From assembly GCA_937895775.1 (NCBI GenBank), contig CALBLD010000208.1:1-9267 (forward strand): a DNA stretch of 9,267 nt, written 5' to 3'. Below the pieces are notes generated by a model. It was not told the origin of the DNA, did no database searches, and saw nothing but the letters and a program-made list of their open reading frames with translations. Made by a program: the position numbers and the translations under genes. This stretch comes from an uncultured Clostridia bacterium. GTDB lineage: Bacteria; Bacillota; Clostridia; Oscillospirales; CAG-272. Below, in pieces: positions 6,122 through 9,267 of the stretch; position 1 is the stretch's first letter; every line of letters starts with the position of its first letter.

Positions 6122-7597
6122 TCAGAGGATTATGCAGATAAGTCCGCCGCTGCCCTCGTTTATTATACGGGAGAGCGTTTCAGCCATTTTTGCGCGCGCA
6201 TCGTCCGAAAGTCCGGACAGCTTTGCGGCAAGACCCTCGTTTACAAGCTCGCTGAGCGACTTGCCGAACAGATTTGTTGACCAGATCTTATCCGGATTTT
6301 CATCAAATTCGTCGAGCAGATATTTCACCAGATCCTCGCTTTGCTGTTCGGTTCCGACAACCGGCGATATTTCGGTGTTTATTGTCGCCTTCATCATATG
6401 TATCGACGGAGCCGACGCCTTCAAAAGCACCCCGTATCCGCCCGAATGTTTTACTATCCGCGGCTCTTCAAGCGTCATATCGTCAACGCCCGGCACAACG
6501 ACGCCGTAGCCCTTTTCTTCCACATCGGCAAGAGCCGACGCAACCTTATCGTATTTTTCCTTGATTGCGGCAAGCGAGCAAAGCGTCGAAATCAGCTCCT
6601 CCTGATCGGATATTTCGAGCGAGCAGAGATCGGACAGAACCTTATAGTAAAGTTCCGCTTTCATTATAAGCTTTACCGTCGCCGTACCGCTGCCGAGATC
6701 AATCGAACAAAGCTCCGCACGCTCAATATTGTCGTCGGCAAACGAGTCGATCCGTTCCTTGATCTGCCCGACCTTATGTATATCGCCGATTGCTTCAAGT
6801 ATGCGCTCCTTAAGAGATGACATAAGCGGATAATCGTCGTCGAGTGCCAGTGTCCAGTCGGGAATATCTATTCTTGCCTCGCGTATCGGAAATTCAAGAA
6901 GCACAAGTTCAAGTATATGGCGTATATCCTCACCGTTCAGATCAAGCGCATTGACAAGTGCCACAGGCGCATTATATCTTGCCTCAAGTTCGTTGCCGAG
7001 TGCCTGCGTCTCCGGATACTCGGGATGTGCGGAATTAAGAAGTATGACAAACGGTTTTCCGAGCGAGGCGAGTTCTGCCGCAACCCTGCGCTCGGCTTCC
7101 TCATAAGCGGTTCTCGGCAAATCGGTAATACTGCCGTCGGTGGTAACAAGTACCCCTATTGTCGCATGATCGGTAATTACCTTCCGTGTTCCGGTCTCCG
7201 CCGCCTCTTCAAACGGCATCTCGTTTTCGGACCACGGAGTCATCACCATTCTTGTCTGACCGTTTTCAGTCTGACCGAGAGCTCCGTCCACAAGATATCC
7301 GACGCAATCGATCATTTTTACCGAAAAACGCGCCACCTTGTCGATCACCACCGGCACGGCGTCATCGGGTATGAACTTCGGCTCGGTCGTCATTACCGTC
7401 TTCCCTGCCGCCGACTGCGGCATTTCATCCTTTGCCCTTTCTCTGTCATAATCGTCGGCAATATTCGGAAGCACGAGAGATTCCATGAATTTTTTGATGA
7501 ATGTGGATTTTCCCGTCCGCACGGGACCTACAACCCCTATGTATATATCGCCTCCCGTGCGTCTGGCAATATCCTGATATATGCTTGTATTCGTCAT
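6122..7597 (-). CDS. spoIVA: Stage IV sporulation protein A, spore coat morphogenetic ATPase
   Basis: A 491-residue protein, almost the length of the Bacillus subtilis SpoIVA (492). SpoIVA hydrolyses ATP to polymerise into the basement layer of the spore coat on the forespore surface, and is also needed for cortex formation. The N-terminal ATPase domain shows GGDIYIGVVGPVRTGKST with the Walker A loop at residues 24-31 and KMIDCVGYLVDGALG as the Walker B region; SAAGKTVMTTEPKF at 62-75 is also typical. The C terminus ends in GLICIIL, the conserved tail of the family that anchors it to SpoVM and the membrane. ATG at 7597 is chosen over an in-frame ATG at 7621 because the following SIYQDIARRTGGDIY aligns with the start of known SpoIVA. 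The only ribosome binding site-like AAAGG is about 15 nt away, unusually far. A YlmC/YmxH gene follows after 10 nt. Confidence 0.97.
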   Translation of the reverse strand: MTNTSIYQDIARRTGGDIYIGVVGPVRTGKSTFIKKFMESLVLPNIADDYDRERAKDEMPQSAAGKTVMTTEPKFIPDDAVPVVIDKVARFSVKMIDCVGYLVDGALGQTENGQTRMVMTPWSENEMPFEEAAETGTRKVITDHATIGVLVTTDGSITDLPRTAYEEAERRVAAELASLGKPFVILLNSAHPEYPETQALGNELEARYNAPVALVNALDLNGEDIRHILELVLLEFPIREARIDIPDWTLALDDDYPLMSSLKERILEAIGDIHKVGQIKERIDSFADDNIERAELCSIDLGSGTATVKLIMKAELYYKVLSDLCSLEISDQEELISTLCSLAAIKEKYDKVASALADVEEKGYGVVVPGVDDMTLEEPRIVKHSGGYGVLLKASAPSIHMMKATINTEISPVVGTEQQSEDLVKYLLDEFDENPDKIWSTNLFGKSLSELVNEGLAAKLSGLSDDARAKMAETLSRIINEGSGGLICIIL

Positions 7598-7658
7598 TAA
7601 AAAGAACCATGCCTTTCTCATGTGAGGAAAACCCGCACATTTTTTCTTTTATGTTTCA

Positions 7659-7688
7659 TAAATATGAAGCGGCATCCGGAAATATTAC
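7659..7688 (-). promoter_or_regulatory. spoIVA: Candidate sigma-E promoter for spoIVA
   Basis: Sigma-E promoters of endospore formers have an ATATT-type -35 box and a CATACAAT-like -10 box about 14 nt apart. On the minus strand GTAATATT (7688-7681), a 14-nt gap and CATATTTA (7666-7659) fit in the -35 box and the CATA half of the -10 box only. The site lies about 60 nt before the spoIVA start. The -10 element lies within the palindrome TTCATA-AA-TATGAA (7655-7668). An alternative -35 of TTCATATT lies just downstream but lacks a good -10. Confidence 0.35.
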
Positions 7689-7725
7689 AGACAGGCACGA
7701 CTCGAATATATTTTTGTTTTTGCAG

Positions 7726-7756
7726 GTCAAGTGATTTTACGAAAAAATCACTTGAC
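7726..7756. repeat. Perfect 13-bp inverted repeat in the spoIVA-yegP divergent region
   Basis: GTCAAGTGATTTT (7726-7738) and its exact complement AAAATCACTTGAC (7744-7756) are separated by ACGAA. The right arm contains the TTGAC of the -35 box of the plus-strand gene. The left arm places an equivalent TTGACC on the minus strand, pointing towards spoIVA. As DNA it looks like an operator for a dimeric repressor; as RNA on either strand it would be a hairpin, but no U tract follows and no gene ends here, so a terminator role is unlikely. Confidence 0.7.
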
Positions 7757-7780
7757 GGAGAAATCCGGATGTGCTATACT
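7752..7780 (+). promoter_or_regulatory. Sigma-A promoter for the DUF1508 gene
   Basis: TTGACG (7752-7757), exactly 17 nt and TATACT (7775-7780). The expected transcript starts near 7787 and has a leader of about 30 nt with AAAGGAG at its end. The -35 box is shared with the right arm of the inverted repeat at 7726-7756, so a protein bound there would compete with RNA polymerase. Confidence 0.75.
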
Positions 7781-7818
7781 TCAGTTAAAATACCGAAAGG
7801 CATGAAAGGAGATCCATT

Positions 7819-8190
7819 ATGGGAAAATTTACAGTAAAAGAAACCAACAGCGGTGTCAAATTTGACCTCAGAGCAACAAACGGTCAGATAATTGCAAGCT
7901 CCGAAATTTACAGTTCGACAGCCGCATGCATGAACGGAATCGAAAGTGTCCGCAGAAATGCGTCCGCCGCAAATCTCGAAGACCGTACTGTTGAAGGATT
8001 CGGGACTGAAAAAAATCCGAAATTCGAAGTCTACAAAGACAAAGCCGGAGAGTTCCGTTTCCGCCTTAAGGCGAGAAACGGCGAGATTATTGCGGTTTCG
8101 GAAGGCTATGTCCAGAAGGTCTCCTGCATAAACGGTATCGAGAGCGTCCGCAAAAACGCCCCGGATGCTCCCGTAGAAAAAGCAGAATAA
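7819..8190 (+). CDS. DUF1508 / YegP-like protein with two tandem domains
   Basis: A 123-residue protein, the only plus-strand gene here. It consists of two copies of the DUF1508 (UPF0339, YegP-like) unit. Copy 1 covers about residues 1-52 (GKFTVKE..GVKFDLRATNGQIIASSEIY....ACMNGIESVRRNA). Copy 2 covers about residues 65-115 (PKFEVYKDKAGEFRFRLKARNGEIIAVSEGY....SCINGIESVRKNA), followed by a short Ala/Glu tail. The shared core is F-x-F-x-L-x-A-x-N-G-x-I-I-A-x-S-E and C-x-N-G-I-E-S-V-R-x-N-A. The family is small, soluble and widespread, and has no firmly known function. The ATG at 7819 has AAAGGAG 7 nt upstream and a near-consensus promoter, so it is probably well expressed. It is divergent from spoIVA and convergent with the peptidase, hence likely monocistronic. 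Confidence 0.92.
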   Translation: MGKFTVKETNSGVKFDLRATNGQIIASSEIYSSTAACMNGIESVRRNASAANLEDRTVEGFGTEKNPKFEVYKDKAGEFRFRLKARNGEIIAVSEGYVQKVSCINGIESVRKNAPDAPVEKAE

Positions 8191-8202
8191 TATCCGACAA
8201 AA

Positions 8203-8234
8203 AACAGGTGTCGTGTTTTCATACGGCACCTGTT
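8203..8234. terminator. Two-way terminator between the DUF1508 gene and the dipeptidase gene
   Basis: Arms AACAGGTGTCGT (8203-8214) and ACGGCACCTGTT (8223-8234) pair over 12 bp around an 8-nt loop. Read on the plus strand there is one G-U wobble and the tail is a broken U tract (ATTTATTTG). Read on the minus strand the same position is a C-A mismatch but the stem runs into an unbroken run of six U residues (counted from the first paired TT, eight). It starts 12 nt after the DUF1508 stop and 13 nt after the dipeptidase stop, so it probably ends both converging transcripts. Confidence 0.85.
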
Positions 8235-8247
8235 ATTTATTTGAATT

Positions 8248-9267
8248 TTACATCCCGGCGAGCATTTCGGTAAGCAACTTATATGTGCGCTCACAGCTTT
8301 CAAGCGAAAGTGCCTCATCCGGCGTATGGATATTTTTCATATCCGGTCCTATCGATATTGCATCGCAGTTCTCGCCGATCTTCGATATTATCACACCGCA
8401 CTCAAGTCCGGCATGTATTCCCGCAACAACCGCCTTTTTCCCCGGGTTCTGCTTTTCATATATTCTGACATAATCACGGGCAAGCTCCGAATCGGGGTTG
8501 AATTCCCATCCGGAATATCTGTCGCTCTGCGTCATTTCAGCCCCGATAAGCTTTGCAAATCTTCCGAACTCAAGAAGCAGTGCATCAAGTTCGCTGTCGC
8601 ATGACGAACGAGACATTGCGCACACTCTCACCTTTGCTTCATCGGTTGTAACCACACCGAGATTTGATGACGTCCGTACAAAATCCTTGACCGACGGCGA
8701 CATTGCAATCACTCCGTTCGGCAGAAGGAGCATCATATTTATGACTGCGGATGTTGAACGGTATGTCATCGCACTGTTGCAGACTCTTCCCTTTCCGACA
8801 TGAAGTCTGAATCCGGAATCCGCTTCGGACAGTTCGGACGATATTTTTGCCTCTTCATCAAGAAGAACTTTTATTGCCGCCTTTTCGTCGAGTACGCACA
8901 GCTCGGCTTCGGCTTCACGTGCAATGGCGTTGCGTTTATTGCCTCCGCTGACCGATACGAGGCGGAACGGCTCGGCATCATACAGTCTTGCGAGCAGTCT
9001 CGCCATCACCTTATTTGCATTTGCCCTGCACATATGGATCTCGGCTCCCGAGTGACCGCCGGCAAGTCCCTTCACCGAAAGGCGTATACTTCTTCCTTCA
9101 TACGGTGCCTTTTCGACATAAACATCGAAAATGCTGTCGGCTCCGCCCGCGCAGGACACCGTAACGATCCCCTCTTCCTCCGAATCAAGGTTTATGATCC
9201 TGCGTGCCCTGACCTTTCCGAAATCAAAAGCGTTTGCGCCGACCATGCTGGTTTCCTCACCTGTCGT
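8248..9267 (-). CDS. pepD: PepD-type aminoacyl-histidine dipeptidase (M20 family, Zn-dependent), C-terminal part
   Basis: The last 339 residues of a protein that continues past the right edge; the family is about 480 residues, so roughly the first 140, with the first metal-binding His and Asp, are outside. The frame is open to base 9267, and the methionine at 9246 is internal, not a start. Just before it the chain reads TTGEETSMVGA, where the paired Glu match the general base and a metal ligand of PepD. Further on, NLDSEEEG carries the next metal-binding Asp, GLAGGHSGAEIH is the start of the lid domain, GIHAGLECGVI is typical of the family, and NIHTPDE near the C terminus carries the last metal-binding His. 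PepD cleaves Xaa-His and other dipeptides in the cytoplasm. All visible active-site residues are intact. It shares a terminator with the converging DUF1508 gene; its promoter is out of view. Confidence 0.93.
   Translation of the reverse strand, partial: TTGEETSMVGANAFDFGKVRARRIINLDSEEEGIVTVSCAGGADSIFDVYVEKAPYEGRSIRLSVKGLAGGHSGAEIHMCRANANKVMARLLARLYDAEPFRLVSVSGGNKRNAIAREAEAELCVLDEKAAIKVLLDEEAKISSELSEADSGFRLHVGKGRVCNSAMTYRSTSAVINMMLLLPNGVIAMSPSVKDFVRTSSNLGVVTTDEAKVRVCAMSRSSCDSELDALLLEFGRFAKLIGAEMTQSDRYSGWEFNPDSELARDYVRIYEKQNPGKKAVVAGIHAGLECGVIISKIGENCDAISIGPDMKNIHTPDEALSLESCERTYKLLTEMLAGM

Noticed and set aside
7673..7771. CATCCGGA (7673-7680) and its complement TCCGGATG (7764-7771), one in each of the two divergent promoter spacers, as a shared regulator site
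   Set aside because: ATCCGGA-like words recur inside spoIVA and the dipeptidase gene, so they look common in this genome and no clear extension of the match is seen.
8248..9246. A complete 332-residue peptidase starting at the ATG at 9246
   Set aside because: The frame stays open to the window edge and the preceding residues TTGEETS are the catalytic Glu pair of the family, so the ATG is internal and the gene is cut by the edge.
1..9267. A new defence, mobile or biosynthetic system
   Set aside because: Apart from the small cysteine-cluster protein and the DUF1508 gene, all genes belong to well-known housekeeping, transport or sporulation families, and no transposase, integrase, array or toxin-antitoxin pair is visible on either strand.

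Overview
The window is a stretch of ordinary chromosome from a spore-forming member of the Firmicutes, most likely class Clostridia. The evidence is the translation and lipid-carrier gene order rpsB-tsf-pyrH-frr-uppS, a full-length SpoIVA followed by a YlmC/YmxH-type spore protein, AGGAGG-type ribosome binding sites and AT-rich sigma-A promoters in a genome of medium GC. No genus can be named from the sequence alone. I see no mobile element, CRISPR array, tRNA or rRNA, and no gap between genes longer than about 225 bases.

Left part (1-5254, all minus strand, so transcription runs from high to low coordinates): rpsB (ribosomal protein S2) and tsf (EF-Ts) form a tight pair that ends in a strong GAAA-loop terminator. 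A Na+/phosphate cotransporter with a C-terminal PhoU domain follows, with its own promoter. Then pyrH (UMP kinase), frr (ribosome recycling factor) and the first 31 codons of uppS (undecaprenyl diphosphate synthase) follow, with a further promoter before pyrH. The common rpsB-tsf-pyrH-frr-uppS cluster is thus present but split in two by the transporter. Upstream of rpsB lie a good promoter partly built into an 11-bp inverted repeat and a structured mRNA leader of about 135 nt.

Middle part (5459-7597, minus strand): spoIVA (ATPase of the spore coat base) is followed after 10 nt by a YlmC/YmxH PRC-barrel gene, probably one mother-cell transcription unit. A small gene with its own strong promoter comes next. 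It encodes a 97-residue protein with an N-terminal membrane helix, a five-cysteine cluster and a long glutamate-rich tail, which I do not recognise.

Right part (7598-9267): a 221-base divergent intergenic region holds a candidate sigma-E promoter for spoIVA and a clear sigma-A promoter for a plus-strand gene with two DUF1508 (YegP-like) repeats. A perfect 13-bp inverted repeat overlaps the -35 box of the latter. This gene converges on the 3' part of a PepD-type M20 dipeptidase gene, with a shared two-way terminator between them; the dipeptidase runs off the right edge.

I found no convincing new multi-gene system. The points most worth a second look are the inverted repeats in the rpsB and yegP promoters, the cysteine-cluster protein, and the transporter that splits the rpsB-uppS cluster.
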